A DNA stretch of 64,000 nt from Duganella sp. sic0402 (lineage in GTDB: Bacteria; Pseudomonadota; Gammaproteobacteria; Burkholderiales; Burkholderiaceae_D): the NCBI RefSeq assembly GCF_019219065.1, contig NZ_JAHUWK010000001.1, positions 1,116,001-1,180,000 on the forward strand. Reading direction: 5' to 3'. The notes beneath the pieces were generated by a model that saw only the letters and a program-made list of their open reading frames with translations, ran no database searches and was not told where the DNA came from. Positions within the stretch are counted from its first letter, which is position 1; each line of letters begins with the position of its first letter. Made by a program: the position numbers and the translations under genes. Shown piece by piece: positions 1 through 8,875 of this stretch.

Positions 1-596
1 AATTCGGCAATGCGATGGAGTATGTACACTTCCCTACCACCGCCATCGTCTCGCTGCTGTATGTCATGGAAGATGGCGCCACCACCGAGATCGCTGTGGT
101 CGGCCATGAAGGCGTGGTTGGCGTGTCGCTGTTTGAAGGCGAGCGCGCCATGTGCAGCGCTGTCGTGCAAGCCGCTGGCTACGGCTACCGCATGAAAGCC
201 GAGCACCTGCGCGCCGCCTTCGCCAAAGGCGGCGCACTGCCTGCCCTGCTGATGCGCTACAACACCGCGCTGTTTGCGCAGATGGCGCAAAACGCCGTCG
301 GCGGCCGTCACAGCTCGATCGAACAGAAACTGTGCCGCTGGCTGCTGGACCGCCTGGACCGCTCGCCATCCAACGCGCTGAAGGTGACGCAGGAAATGAT
401 CGCCATCATGCTGGGCGTGCGCCGAGAAAGCATCACCGCCGCCGCCGGCAAGCTGCAGGACGAAGGCCTGATCACCTACCGCCGCGGCAACATCACTGTG
501 CTTGATCGCTCAGGCTTGGAGGCGTATGCGGGTGAGTGCTATAAGGTTGCGAAGACGGAGTTTGACCGTCTGCGCCTGGATGTAGCGCGCTGCTGA
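1..596 (+). CDS. Crp/Fnr-family transcriptional regulator, 5' end cut by window edge
   Basis: The reading frame is already open at the left edge, so the N-terminus is missing; about 195 residues are visible. The visible N-terminal part looks like the end of a cyclic-nucleotide-binding-like beta roll (short beta strands around GHEGVVGVSLF). It is followed by a long helix and a C-terminal winged helix-turn-helix with the helix pair around EMIAIMLGVRRESIT. The beta roll followed by a Crp-type HTH suggests a DNA-binding regulator responding to a small ligand or redox signal. No iron-sulphur cysteine cluster is visible in the remaining part. The last 104 bp lie antisense to the 3' end of the convergent kinase gene. 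Target genes cannot be told from the sequence. Confidence 0.8.
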   Translation, partial: FGNAMEYVHFPTTAIVSLLYVMEDGATTEIAVVGHEGVVGVSLFEGERAMCSAVVQAAGYGYRMKAEHLRAAFAKGGALPALLMRYNTALFAQMAQNAVGGRHSSIEQKLCRWLLDRLDRSPSNALKVTQEMIAIMLGVRRESITAAAGKLQDEGLITYRRGNITVLDRSGLEAYAGECYKVAKTEFDRLRLDVARC

Positions 597-2082
597 TCAC
601 ATCACTGATCGCCGGCGGCAGAATGGTCGGCGTCATATTTTGATTCACGGTCCTGCGCTCCTGCGCAGGCGGTTCGGAAGGCGGCGTAGCGGCGTCCGCA
701 CCGCGCAGCGGTATCGCCACTTCAATGCAGGTGCCGGTATCGTTGCGGCCACGGCGGATATTCATCATGCCGCCCAGTTGCAAAGCGCGCTCGCGCATGC
801 CCAGCAAGCCATGCGACATTGGCTTGATGATGGTGTCCGGCGCGATACCAACGCCGTCATCGATAATCCGCAACATCAATCCCTCGGCATTGCGGCTCAG
901 CGTGACGGTCACGCGGCTGGCCTGCGCATATTTACGGATATTGGTCAGCGATTCCTGCACGATGCGGAACAAGGCAATCGACAGGTCGCCGGAATGGCGG
1001 CTCAGGCCTTCAATCTCGGCTGCCACATTGCAGTCGCAACGTACCTGTGACAGGCGGCTGAATTCCTGGCAATAGCTTTCAATCGCCGCGCACAGGCCGA
1101 GATTATCCAGCAGGCTGGGGCGCAGGTTCTCCACAATGCGGCGCTTCATTTCCACCGTTTCCACCAGCGTGCCACGGGCGCGCTTCAGCTGCTCCGCCAG
1201 TTCCGGATGGGTATTGCGCAATTGCTGGGTGACAGCGGCGATGTCCATGCTGATCGAGGTCAGATTGGCGCCCAGCTCGTCGTGCAGCTCGCGCGACAGG
1301 CGTACCTTCTCTTCCTCGCTGACGCTGATCAGGCGGCGTGACAGCACAGACAGCTGCTCGGTACGCTGCTGCACCGTGGACTCCAGGTTCTCGTTGGCGC
1401 TTTGCAGCGCATACTCCACCGCCGCGCGGTGCGCAAAGCTGCGCCGCACCAGCTGGTAGAACATAATCAGCACCAGGATGGCCAGCGCATTGATGCTGAC
1501 GCCCAGCCACACGGCTTTCTGGTATTCCTGATAGAACACGGCGCTGCGCGTGTTCAGCATCTCGTTCTGTTCCTGCTCCATGATCACCACCAGCAGGCGG
1601 ATCTCATCCATGCTGGCGCGGTCGTCGCTGAGTTTGGCGATATTGACGATTTCCTGCAGTCCGCCGTCGCGATAGACTTCGATCGCCTGGTTCATGATGC
1701 TCAGGCGGCGGCGCACCAGCGTATGCAGCTGGGACAGGTTTTTCAGTTGCGAGGGATTATCGGCCAGCAGTTTTTCCAGCTCACGGAATTCGGTTTCGCT
1801 GTCGGCCAGCACGGTGCGGGTCGGTCCCAGGTAGGAATCACGGCCGGAAAGGAAATAGCTGCGCATGCTGCTCTCGGCATCCAGCACCAGCACGTTCAGA
1901 TATTGCAGGCGATCGGCGACACGCGCTGTCTGGCTGAGCAGCACCTGGGCGCCGCGCAATGCTTGCAAATTATGGAACAGGCTGAAGCCGTTGACGATCA
2001 GCAGCAACGCGCAAGTCACGCACAAGACGGTCTTGTACAGCGGCATGCGATGGTGCGGCGCTGTTTCGACGGTGAAATACAT
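493..2082 (-). CDS. NarL-type membrane sensor histidine kinase with CHASE3-like sensor
   Basis: The protein has 529 residues. Membrane segments lie at about 15-35 and 191-212 and enclose a roughly 155-residue periplasmic helical domain with the DAESSMRSYFLSG pattern of CHASE3 sensors. A coiled coil leads to a HisKA_3 dimerisation helix with phospho-acceptor His267 (RELHDELG), then an ATPase domain with N-box Asn381 and DDGVGIA at about 409. Such kinases phosphorylate NarL/FixJ regulators, and the gene just upstream encodes one, so the two form a two-component system. The last ~65 residues are a proline-rich, low-complexity tail beyond the ATPase fold; its final ~34 codons overlap the convergent regulator gene antisense. 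The signal sensed is unknown. Confidence 0.9.
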   Translation of the reverse strand: MYFTVETAPHHRMPLYKTVLCVTCALLLIVNGFSLFHNLQALRGAQVLLSQTARVADRLQYLNVLVLDAESSMRSYFLSGRDSYLGPTRTVLADSETEFRELEKLLADNPSQLKNLSQLHTLVRRRLSIMNQAIEVYRDGGLQEIVNIAKLSDDRASMDEIRLLVVIMEQEQNEMLNTRSAVFYQEYQKAVWLGVSINALAILVLIMFYQLVRRSFAHRAAVEYALQSANENLESTVQQRTEQLSVLSRRLISVSEEEKVRLSRELHDELGANLTSISMDIAAVTQQLRNTHPELAEQLKRARGTLVETVEMKRRIVENLRPSLLDNLGLCAAIESYCQEFSRLSQVRCDCNVAAEIEGLSRHSGDLSIALFRIVQESLTNIRKYAQASRVTVTLSRNAEGLMLRIIDDGVGIAPDTIIKPMSHGLLGMRERALQLGGMMNIRRGRNDTGTCIEVAIPLRGADAATPPSEPPAQERRTVNQNMTPTILPPAISDVISSALHPGADGQTPSSQPYSTHPHTPPSLSDQAQ

Positions 2083-2161
2083 CCATTTCCTTCACTATTG
2101 GGACTGGGCGAAGATACGCCAAGTTAAACCAATTATAGACTGGAAGAAAAATTGATGTGTC

Positions 2162-2186
2162 TGTGCGCACTTCAACAGTGCGCACA
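2162..2186 (-). other. Hairpin between response regulator and kinase genes
   Basis: TGTGCGCAC and GTGCGCACA form a perfect 9-bp stem around a 7-nt loop, 5 bp after the response-regulator stop. Read on the minus strand, a T-run follows only about ten bases later, so it is a poor intrinsic terminator. It may be a partial terminator or an mRNA-stabilising element that lowers kinase expression relative to the regulator. Confidence 0.4.
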
Positions 2187-2191
2187 TATTG

Positions 2192-2824
2192 CTAGTCGAG
2201 AAGATTATTCTTCATTGCGTAATACGTGAGGTCGGAGTTGGACTGCATGCCCATCTTCTCCATGATGCGGGTGCGGTAGGTGCTGACGGTCTTGATGCTC
2301 AGCGACAGCGCCACGCCGATGTCCGACACAGTGGCGCCGCGCGCCAGCCGCAGGAACACCTGGAACTCGCGGTCCGACAGTTCGGTATGCGGCGCCTTGT
2401 TAGGGTCGCGGTCAAAGCTTTGCGCCAGCAGTTCGCCCACTTGCGAACTGACGTAGCGGCGGCCCTGGAATACCGTACGTACTGCCGTGATCAGCTCGTC
2501 CGCCTCGCATTCCTTGTTCAGATAGCCGTTGGCGCCCATCTTGAACAGGTTGAGCGCGTACTGCTGCGCCGGATAGCCGGACAGAATCAGCACCGGCAGG
2601 TCAGGCTGTCCCTGACGGATGGTGCGCAAGGTATCGATACCGCTCTGATCAGGCATGGCGATATCGAGCAACAGCACGTCGCAAATTTCGCGGCGGGCGA
2701 TGTCCAGCGCCTCGCGGCCGGTACCAGCTTCCGCCACTACCTCGAAATCATCCGAGGATGAAAAAATCTGTTTAAAGCCTGCTCTTACAATTTGATGGTC
2801 GTCACAAATGGCAACGCGTATCAT
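2192..2824 (-). CDS. NarL/FixJ-family response regulator
   Basis: The protein has 210 residues. The N-terminal receiver domain carries the acidic pair at Asp8/Asp9, phospho-acceptor Asp54 (LLLDIAMPD) and the switch Ser/Lys region. The C-terminal LuxR-type HTH (about 145-205) carries the typical recognition helix SIKTVSTYRTRI. The ATG at 2824 was chosen because it is preceded by AGAGGAAACA, a good ribosome-binding site, and because receiver domains begin at this residue; a longer frame upstream adds only a non-conserved arginine-rich stretch. The cognate histidine kinase follows 109 bp downstream on the same strand. The regulon is unknown. Confidence 0.93.
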   Translation of the reverse strand: MIRVAICDDHQIVRAGFKQIFSSSDDFEVVAEAGTGREALDIARREICDVLLLDIAMPDQSGIDTLRTIRQGQPDLPVLILSGYPAQQYALNLFKMGANGYLNKECEADELITAVRTVFQGRRYVSSQVGELLAQSFDRDPNKAPHTELSDREFQVFLRLARGATVSDIGVALSLSIKTVSTYRTRIMEKMGMQSNSDLTYYAMKNNLLD

Positions 2825-2964
2825 TGTTTCCTCTCGTCGTCTCCGGCATAGACCCGGACTGTCCGCCACCGTGCATCAGTTTCATCACTGATAGTCGAAT
2901 AATATTGAAAGTATAGCAGCAATCAACTGACTGTCGCGCTTTGCGCCAGCAGTGCGCGGGGTCC

Positions 2965-3378
2965 TCAGTCAGCTTTCAGCAAGTCGAGGATAGCCAGCAA
3001 TTCGCTGCGTATCAGGTCACGGTCCAGCGGAGCAATAACGTCCGCCGGCGGCGCACCGTTGACAAGGCCGTCATCATACGCCGCTGCGGCGCTGCCGGCA
3101 GCACGGCTGTCGAGTTTATTGCGCGCCCCGCTGATGGTGAAGCCTTGTTCGTACAACAGCTCGCGGATGCGGCGTATCAGCAGCACCTCGTGATGCTGGT
3201 AATAACGGCGGTTGCCGCGCCGTTTGACTGGCTTGAGCTGGGTGAATTCCTGTTCCCAATAGCGCAGCACATGCGGCTTGACGCCGCACAGTTCGCTGAC
3301 TTCGCCGATGGTGAAGTAGCGCTTGGCCGGGATAGGCGGCAGGACCACCAGCTCGGGCTTGGCGAGACGCTCGTTCAT
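2965..3378 (-). CDS. MerR-family transcriptional regulator
   Basis: The protein has 137 residues. The N-terminal MerR winged helix (about 18-88) shows the family pattern YFTIGEVSELCGVKPHVLRYWE followed by the wing with GNRRYY. The remainder is short, helical and acidic, without the cysteine cluster of metal-sensing MerR proteins. It lies directly downstream of ihfA (17 bp gap), the conserved position for this regulator in the beta- and gammaproteobacterial pheST-ihfA cluster, so it is probably co-transcribed with the translation operon. GGAG lies about ten bases before the ATG. Its effector and targets are unknown. Confidence 0.9.
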   Translation of the reverse strand: MNERLAKPELVVLPPIPAKRYFTIGEVSELCGVKPHVLRYWEQEFTQLKPVKRRGNRRYYQHHEVLLIRRIRELLYEQGFTISGARNKLDSRAAGSAAAAYDDGLVNGAPPADVIAPLDRDLIRSELLAILDLLKAD

Positions 3379-3395
3379 TGCGGCTCAGCTCCGGC

Positions 3396-3743
3396 TCAGG
3401 CGGCGCGCGCCATCGGATTGCTCTCTTCCACCATGCCCTTGAGTTTCTGGCTGGCGTGGAAGGTCACCACGCGGCGCGCGGTAATCGGGATTTCTTCGCC
3501 GGTTTTCGGGTTGCGGCCAGGGCGCTGCGGCTTGTCGCGCAACTGGAAGTTACCGAAACCAGACAGTTTGACGGCTTCGCCGCGCTCCAGCGCATTGCGG
3601 ATCTCGTCAAAGAAGGTTTCGACCATGTCCTTGGCCTCACGCTTGTTCAGACCCACTTGCTCGAACAGCAGTTCGGCCAGTTCCGCCTTGGTCAGCGTCG
3701 GCAAATCTTTTTCCGCATCCTGGCGCACCTTGGCAACCTGCAT
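3396..3743 (-). CDS. ihfA: Integration host factor alpha subunit
   Basis: The protein has about 115 residues from the chosen start and is an HU/IHF-type DNA-bending subunit. The core from [15 protein letters not shown] through [17 protein letters not shown] residues (here [14 protein letters not shown]) to the C-terminal helix matches IhfA. The proline at the tip of the beta-arm that intercalates into DNA is within RPGRNP. It pairs with IhfB, encoded elsewhere, for recombination, replication and sigma54 promoter architecture. The start is uncertain: the frame is open to 3851, and another in-frame start near 3800 is possible, adding a non-conserved leader. It sits between pheT and merR, the standard gene order. 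Confidence 0.93.
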   Translation of the reverse strand: MQVAKVRQDAEKDLPTLTKAELAELLFEQVGLNKREAKDMVETFFDEIRNALERGEAVKLSGFGNFQLRDKPQRPGRNPKTGEEIPITARRVVTFHASQKLKGMVEESNPMARAA

Positions 3744-3909
3744 GGCCCGGTGCAGATCGGCAGCCAATGCGGATTGGAGTACGGCGGAATCAACGTCGTT
3801 GTTATTAATTTTCCAGCCCTGCCTTATAGTAAAAATGAACAAGTCCGGCACAGGCCGGACTTCATAACTTCGTCATTCCGGCTTGCGCCCGAGCGACTCC
3901 TATGGCTGA

Positions 3910-6333
3910 TTAACGCAAACGCGCACCGTGTTTTTGCTTGGCGGCGTCGCTGGCGGCGGCCATCACGGCTTCCACCACGTCGTCTTGCAGCGTGTTTTGA
4001 GTATCTTGCAAGCTAAAGCGGAAAGCAAGTGATTTCTCGTCTGCCTCCAAACCTTTGCCGCGATATTCATCAAACAAAACAATGGCTTGCACAATCTTAC
4101 CTTGCGGAATCAGTTGCACAGCAGCATCAAATGCATCCAGCAGCGCTTGCGCTGGAACGTCTTGCTTGACGACCACGGCGAGGTCGCGGCTGGCGCCTGG
4201 GAACTTCGAGATCTCATCATACTTGGGCACTGGACGTTGCTGCAAGGCAAGCGCATCAAGTTCGAACACGATCGCAGCGTTTGGCAGCTCATATTTTTGC
4301 AGCCAGCGCGGGTGCAGCTCGCCGATAAAGCCGATCACCTTGCCATCCAGCAGCACATGCGCCGAGCGGCCTGGATGCAGCGCCGGGTGCTCGGCCTTGA
4401 CGAAGCGCAGCTGCAGCGGCGCGAACAGGTGTTCCAGGTCGGCTTTGACGTCGAAGAAATCGACCGCGCGGCTGTCCTGGCCCCACTGCTCGTCGGCCAC
4501 GCCGCCGTAGGCGATGCCGGCCACGCGCTTCGGCTGGTGATAGCCGGCCACGGTCAGTGCGCCGTCGGCCACGCTGTCGTCGCGCTGGTAGATGGCGCCG
4601 ATTTCAAACGCGCGTACGCGGCTGGCCTTGCGGTTCAGGTTGTAGCGGACGTTGGCCACCAGGCTGCCGACCAGCGTCGAGCGCATCACGCTCATTTGGC
4701 TGGCGATCGGATTTTGCAGCTTGATCGGATGGTCGTTGCCGGCAAAGTCCTGTTCCCATGCCGCTTCAACGAAGCTCATGTTGACCACTTCCTGATAACC
4801 CAGGTCGGCCAGCTGGTGACGTACCGCGAACAGCGAGCGGGTGTTTTCCGGCGCGATGATCATGGTGTTGGCAGCCACCGGCGCGACGGTCGGGATGTTC
4901 TCGAAACCGTAGACGCGCGCTACTTCTTCGATCAGGTCTTCTTCAATCTCGATATCGAAGCGGTACGACGGCGAGGTCACCGAGAACACGCCGTTTTCGA
5001 GCGTGAACGGCAGCGCCAGGCGGGTGAAGATGTCGGCGATGACTTGGTCATCCAGCGCCACGCCGATGACTTTCTGCGCGCGCGCGGTGCGCATCTTGAC
5101 TGGCTCGCGCTGTGGCAGGTTGACGCTCTGGTCATCGACCGGCCCCACTTGCGTGGTCGCCGTGCCGCAGATTTCGATCAGCAGCGAGGTGATGCGCTCG
5201 ATGTGCTCGACGGTGGTGGCGTAATCGACGCCACGCTCGAAGCGGTGCGCCGCATCGGTCGAGAAATTGTACTTGCGGGCGCGGCCCTGGATGGCGTTCG
5301 GCCACCAGAATGCGGCTTCCAGGTAGATGTTTTCGGTGTCCAGCGAGACAGCGGTCGCGTCGCCGCCCATGATGCCGGCCAGCGATTCGATTTCCTGGTC
5401 GTCGGCGATCACGCCCACCCATTCGTCCACCGCCACAGTGTTACCGTTCAGCAGTTTCAGCGATTCGCCCTGACGGCCCCAGCGCACGTCCAGGCCGCCG
5501 TGGATCTTGTTCAGATCGAACACATGGGTAGGACGGCCCAGCTCCAGCATCACGTAGTTGGAGATGTCCACCAGCGCCGACACCGAACGCTGGCCGCTGC
5601 GCTCCAGGCGCTGCTTCATCCAGTCCGGCGTGGCGGCCTTGGCGTTCAGGCCACGGATCACGCGGCCCGAGAAACGTCCGCACAGGTCCGGCGCCGAGAT
5701 TTTCACCGGCAGTTTTTCGTCCAGGTTGACCGCGACCGGGCGGAAGGCTGGCACATTCAGCGCCACACCGGTCAGCGCCGATACTTCGCGCGCCACACCC
5801 AGCACCGACAGGCAGTCCGCCTTGTTCGGGGTCAGCTTGATGGTGAATTTCAGATCGTTGAGCGCGTAATAATCGCGGAAGTTTTTGCCGATCGGCGCAT
5901 CGTCCGGCAGTTCCAGCAGGCCGCTGCCCTCTTCCGACAGTTTCAGTTCCTTCGCCGAGCACAGCATGCCTTGCGACTCGACGCCGCGCAGCTGGCCTAC
6001 CTTGATTTCAAACGGCTTGCCGTCGGCACCGGGCGGCAGTACAGCGCCAGCCATGGCGCAGACCACTTTCAGGCCGGGGCGCACATTCGGCGCGCCGCAG
6101 ACGATGGTCAGCAAGGTGCCGGTGCCCACGTCGACCTGGCAGACGTTCAGGCGGTCGGCGTTCGGGTGCTTGGCCATCTCGCGCACGTGGCCAACCACCA
6201 CATTGGAGAACGGTGGCGCGACCGCCTCGACTTCTTCCACTTCCAGGCCGGACATCGTCAGCAGATGGGCCAGTTCGTCCGAAGTCATCTTCGGATCGAC
6301 CATGGTACGCAGCCAATTTTCAGAGAATTGCAT
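3910..6333 (-). CDS. pheT: Phenylalanine-tRNA ligase beta subunit
   Basis: The protein has 807 residues, a normal length. Domains in order are the tRNA-binding OB fold (about 39-150), the B3/B4 editing domain that hydrolyses Tyr-tRNA(Phe) (about 210-375), B5 (about 405-475), a catalytically inactive synthetase-like core, and the ferredoxin-like anticodon-binding domain at the C-terminus (about 714-807, from [12 protein letters not shown]). It forms an alpha2-beta2 enzyme with PheS, whose gene lies 101 bp upstream. A short REP-like hairpin sits in that gap. The ATG at 6333 begins the conserved MQFSENWLR start. Confidence 0.98.
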   Translation of the reverse strand: MQFSENWLRTMVDPKMTSDELAHLLTMSGLEVEEVEAVAPPFSNVVVGHVREMAKHPNADRLNVCQVDVGTGTLLTIVCGAPNVRPGLKVVCAMAGAVLPPGADGKPFEIKVGQLRGVESQGMLCSAKELKLSEEGSGLLELPDDAPIGKNFRDYYALNDLKFTIKLTPNKADCLSVLGVAREVSALTGVALNVPAFRPVAVNLDEKLPVKISAPDLCGRFSGRVIRGLNAKAATPDWMKQRLERSGQRSVSALVDISNYVMLELGRPTHVFDLNKIHGGLDVRWGRQGESLKLLNGNTVAVDEWVGVIADDQEIESLAGIMGGDATAVSLDTENIYLEAAFWWPNAIQGRARKYNFSTDAAHRFERGVDYATTVEHIERITSLLIEICGTATTQVGPVDDQSVNLPQREPVKMRTARAQKVIGVALDDQVIADIFTRLALPFTLENGVFSVTSPSYRFDIEIEEDLIEEVARVYGFENIPTVAPVAANTMIIAPENTRSLFAVRHQLADLGYQEVVNMSFVEAAWEQDFAGNDHPIKLQNPIASQMSVMRSTLVGSLVANVRYNLNRKASRVRAFEIGAIYQRDDSVADGALTVAGYHQPKRVAGIAYGGVADEQWGQDSRAVDFFDVKADLEHLFAPLQLRFVKAEHPALHPGRSAHVLLDGKVIGFIGELHPRWLQKYELPNAAIVFELDALALQQRPVPKYDEISKFPGASRDLAVVVKQDVPAQALLDAFDAAVQLIPQGKIVQAIVLFDEYRGKGLEADEKSLAFRFSLQDTQNTLQDDVVEAVMAAASDAAKQKHGARLR

Positions 6334-6402
6334 ATTCGTTCTTTCTAGTTGTCGCGTCGCTCCTGCGCAGGCAGAAGCCCATAGAACGCGAGCTCAGCAT
6401 GG

Positions 6403-6423
6403 ATTCCCGCTTTGCGCGGGAAT
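6403..6423. repeat. REP-like palindrome in the pheS-pheT gap
   Basis: ATTCCCGC and GCGGGAAT form an 8-bp stem around TTTGC, flanked by TGG and GACG. This resembles the dispersed intergenic palindromes common in proteobacterial genomes. Only one clear copy is visible in this window, so assignment to a repeat family is inferred from its form. In an operon it could affect pheS/pheT mRNA processing. Confidence 0.5.
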
Positions 6424-6434
6424 GACGGTATTCT

Positions 6435-7454
6435 TTAGTTGAACTGCTTCAGGAAACGCAGGTCGCCTTCGTAGAACAGGCGCAGGTCGTTGATCCCGTA
6501 GCGCAGCATGGTCAGGCGCTCCAGGCCGGAGCCGAACGCGAAACCAATGTACTTCTCAGGGTCCAGGCCGAAATTGCGCACCACCGACGGGTGCACCTGG
6601 CCCGAGCCGGACACTTCCAGCCAGCGCCCCTTCAGCGGGCCGCTGCCGAAAGCAATATCGATCTCGGCCGACGGCTCGGTGAACGGGAAGTACGACGGAC
6701 GGAAGCGCACTTGCAGGTCGTCGGTCTCGAAGAAGGCCTTGACGAAGTTCAGGTACACGCCCTTCAGATCGGCGAAGCTGATGTTCTCGGCGATCCACAG
6801 CCCTTCGACCTGGTGGAACATCGGCGAGTGGGTCGCGTCGCTGTCCACGCGGTAGGTACGGCCCGGCGCGATCACCTTGATCGGCGGCGTATGGCTGCGC
6901 GCGTAGCGCACCTGCATCGGCGAAGTGTGGGTGCGCAGCAGCAGCGGCTTGCCTTGCGTGTCATTGCCTTCGATGTAGAAGGTATCCTGCATAGAACGCG
7001 CAGGATGGTTTTCCGGGCTGTTCAGCGCGGTAAAGTTGGTCCAGTCGTTTTCGATTTCCGGGCCATCGGCCACGTCGAAACCGATGGAGCGGAAGATTTC
7101 TTCCACACGCTCCCAGGTGCGCATCACCGGGTGGATGCCACCGCCGGCGCGGCCGCGGCCTGGCAGCGAGACATCGATGGCCTCGGCGTTCAAACGGGCT
7201 TGCAGCTGGGCTTCGGCCAAGGCGTCACGGCGCGCGGTCAGCGCGGCTTCGATCTGCTGCTTGGCGGCGTTAATCAGCGCACCCTGCGCCTTCTTGGCGT
7301 CAGGATCGAGCTTGCCCAAGCCCTTCATCAATTCGGTAATCTGGCCGGTCTTGCCCAGGTATTTGGCTTTGGCGTTTTCCAGTGCGGCGGCGTCATCTTT
7401 GGCCGCGTCGAAATCCTGCACTGCAGAGGCGACGAGTTGTTCCAGGGAGTCCAT
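6435..7454 (-). CDS. pheS: Phenylalanine-tRNA ligase alpha subunit
   Basis: The protein has 339 residues, normal length. An N-terminal coiled coil (about 1-85) that contacts tRNA is followed by the class II catalytic core: motif 1 around [14 protein letters not shown], motif 2 around [20 protein letters not shown], and motif 3 [11 protein letters not shown] near residue 315. It activates phenylalanine and charges tRNA(Phe) with PheT. The alanine of the substrate pocket (GFAFG) is present. The motif 3 loop reads FGSGLERL, where the family usually has a hydrophobic residue at the serine, probably neutral. It lies between rplT and pheT, with a terminator-like hairpin just upstream. Confidence 0.98.
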   Translation of the reverse strand: MDSLEQLVASAVQDFDAAKDDAAALENAKAKYLGKTGQITELMKGLGKLDPDAKKAQGALINAAKQQIEAALTARRDALAEAQLQARLNAEAIDVSLPGRGRAGGGIHPVMRTWERVEEIFRSIGFDVADGPEIENDWTNFTALNSPENHPARSMQDTFYIEGNDTQGKPLLLRTHTSPMQVRYARSHTPPIKVIAPGRTYRVDSDATHSPMFHQVEGLWIAENISFADLKGVYLNFVKAFFETDDLQVRFRPSYFPFTEPSAEIDIAFGSGPLKGRWLEVSGSGQVHPSVVRNFGLDPEKYIGFAFGSGLERLTMLRYGINDLRLFYEGDLRFLKQFN

Positions 7455-7474
7455 GCGTTTTTCTTATCCTTGAA

Positions 7475-7510
7475 TCAAAAACGGGGCACAGGTATGACCC
7501 TTGCCCCGTT
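7475..7510 (-). terminator. Intrinsic terminator/attenuator between rplT and pheS
   Basis: On the minus strand AACGGGGCA pairs with TGCCCCGTT around a 13-nt loop, and the stem ends in a T5 tract followed by GATTC. It would end most rpmI-rplT transcripts and leave pheST to read-through or to its own promoter. No phenylalanine-rich leader peptide is seen before it. Confidence 0.7.
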
Positions 7511-7534
7511 CCTTGCGTAAATCAGTACTTAAAA

Positions 7535-7894
7535 TTAAGCAGCGATTTTAGCTTTAACGACGTTGACAATCGCAGCGAACGCTGGCTTGTCCATCACTGC
7601 CATATCGGCCAGGACTTTACGGTCCAGTTCGATTGCAGCTTTCTTCAGACCGTTCATGAATACGCTGTAGGTAACGCCGTGCTCACGGGAAGCAGCGTTA
7701 ATACGGGCGATCCACAGACGGCGGAAGACGCGCTTCTTGTTACGACGGTCACGGTATGCGTATTGACCAGCGCGCATCACTGCTTGCTTGGCGATACGGT
7801 ATACCTTGCTACGACGACCGCGGTAGCCTTTGGCAAGATTCAGTACTTTTTTATGACGGGCACGCGCAGTAACCCCACGTTTTACTCGAGGCAT
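7535..7894 (-). CDS. rplT: 50S ribosomal protein L20
   Basis: The protein has 119 residues, strongly basic. The N-terminal [16 protein letters not shown] extension that threads into 23S rRNA is intact, and the globular C-terminal part has the usual [10 protein letters not shown] motif. L20 is an early assembly protein of the large subunit and in enterobacteria also represses its own operon by binding the mRNA. It lies 25 bp after rpmI and is followed by a terminator-like hairpin before pheS. Confidence 0.98.
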   Translation of the reverse strand: MPRVKRGVTARARHKKVLNLAKGYRGRRSKVYRIAKQAVMRAGQYAYRDRRNKKRVFRRLWIARINAASREHGVTYSVFMNGLKKAAIELDRKVLADMAVMDKPAFAAIVNVVKAKIAA

Positions 7895-7919
7895 ATTAGC
7901 TCCTTAAATGAGTGTGAGA

Positions 7920-8117
7920 TTAAGCGGTTGGCATCATTGCGTAGACGCGCTGGACGTCGGTCGCATCGATGTTACGGGTGCCGCGCAGTTGACGCTTGTT
8001 CTTCGTCGTCTTCTTGGTCAGGATGTGGCGTTTGAAAGCCATACCCGATTTAACGGTACCACCTGGGCGAACGCGAAAACGTTTTTTCGCGGAGCTCTTG
8101 GTTTTCATTTTTGGCAT
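7920..8117 (-). CDS. rpmI: 50S ribosomal protein L35
   Basis: The protein has 65 residues, highly basic, with the family start [14 protein letters not shown] and the internal KRHILTKKT motif. It is a component of the large ribosomal subunit. GAGAGGG lies upstream of the ATG as a ribosome-binding site. It precedes rplT by 25 bp in the conserved infC-rpmI-rplT order. A hairpin in the gap to infC suggests that its level is set partly by attenuation. Confidence 0.98.
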   Translation of the reverse strand: MPKMKTKSSAKKRFRVRPGGTVKSGMAFKRHILTKKTTKNKRQLRGTRNIDATDVQRVYAMMPTA

Positions 8118-8265
8118 AGATATTCTGCCCTCTCGGACAGCTCCTATTAAACAGGATTACAGGTGGCAACACTACGTCGCTCTTAGATGCCTGCTCTCAC
8201 TTGTTTGTGCAGCGGATGCGAGTCCACTACATTTACTACAGCCGACAATTATAGCCCAGAAAATG

Positions 8266-8292
8266 AAAAAGGGCACTATCCGTGCCCTTTTT
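8266..8292 (-). terminator. Hairpin terminator/attenuator between infC and rpmI
   Basis: AAAAAGGGCAC and GTGCCCTTTTT form a perfect 11-bp stem around a 5-nt loop. The stem ends in U5 in either direction, so it can act as an intrinsic terminator. It lies 20 bp after the infC stop and probably limits read-through into rpmI-rplT. Confidence 0.65.
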
Positions 8293-8312
8293 ATCTGCTG
8301 TTTATAGCAGGA

Positions 8313-8837
8313 TTACTTCTTTTTCTTCGGCGCCAGCACCATGATCATCTGGCGGCCTTCCATTTTCGGGAACTGCTCGACCTGGCCATGCGGCTCCAGA
8401 TCGGCTTTCAGACGTTCCAGCATGCGGAAGCCAATATCCTGGTGCGCCATCTCGCGGCCACGGAAGCGCAGGGTGATTTTGGTCTTGTCACCGTCTTCCA
8501 GGAACTTGATCAGGTTACGCAGCTTGATATTGTAATCGCCGTCATCCGTACCCGGACGGAATTTAACTTCCTTCACGGAGATGATTTTCTGCTTCAATTT
8601 CGCTTCGTGAGCCTTTTTCTGCTCCGAATACTTGAACTTGCCGTAGTCCATCAAACGGCAGACTGGCGGGACCGCGTTAGGCGCGATCTCGACCAGGTCG
8701 ACGTTTGCCTCTTCCGCAAGACGGAAGGCCTCGGCCAGGCTCACGATACCGAGCGGCTCGTTATCGACCCCGGATAAACGCATTTCAGGGGCAGTGATTT
8801 CGCCATTGATGCGATGCGACGACTTGTCAGTAGCTAT
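8313..8837 (-). CDS. infC: Translation initiation factor IF-3, AUA start codon
   Basis: The protein has 174 residues. The N-terminal domain holds [14 protein letters not shown], then the lysine-rich linker ([11 protein letters not shown]) and the C-terminal domain with [15 protein letters not shown]-3 splits 70S ribosomes and checks start codons on the 30S subunit. The first ATG in frame (8783) would remove conserved residues RINGEI. The family N-terminus is recovered by starting at ATA at 8837, which is preceded by AAGGA at six bases. Other infC genes use AUU or AUC so that IF-3 represses its own mRNA; AUA should work alike. The gene lies 38 bp after thrS. Confidence 0.95.
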   Translation of the reverse strand: MATDKSSHRINGEITAPEMRLSGVDNEPLGIVSLAEAFRLAEEANVDLVEIAPNAVPPVCRLMDYGKFKYSEQKKAHEAKLKQKIISVKEVKFRPGTDDGDYNIKLRNLIKFLEDGDKTKITLRFRGREMAHQDIGFRMLERLKADLEPHGQVEQFPKMEGRQMIMVLAPKKKK

Positions 8838-8875
8838 GGTGATTCCTTTTAAAATCTAATGAAATGCCAGTGCGA

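Noticed and set aside
4087..6348. Long open frame of over 750 codons opposite pheT
   Set aside because: It is fully antisense to a confidently identified gene, and the translation is a His/Gln/Val/Arg-rich composition typical of GC-rich antisense frames.
7455..7534. Phenylalanine leader-peptide attenuation before pheS, as in enterobacteria
   Set aside because: No start codon or Phe-rich short reading frame occurs between the rplT stop and the hairpin.
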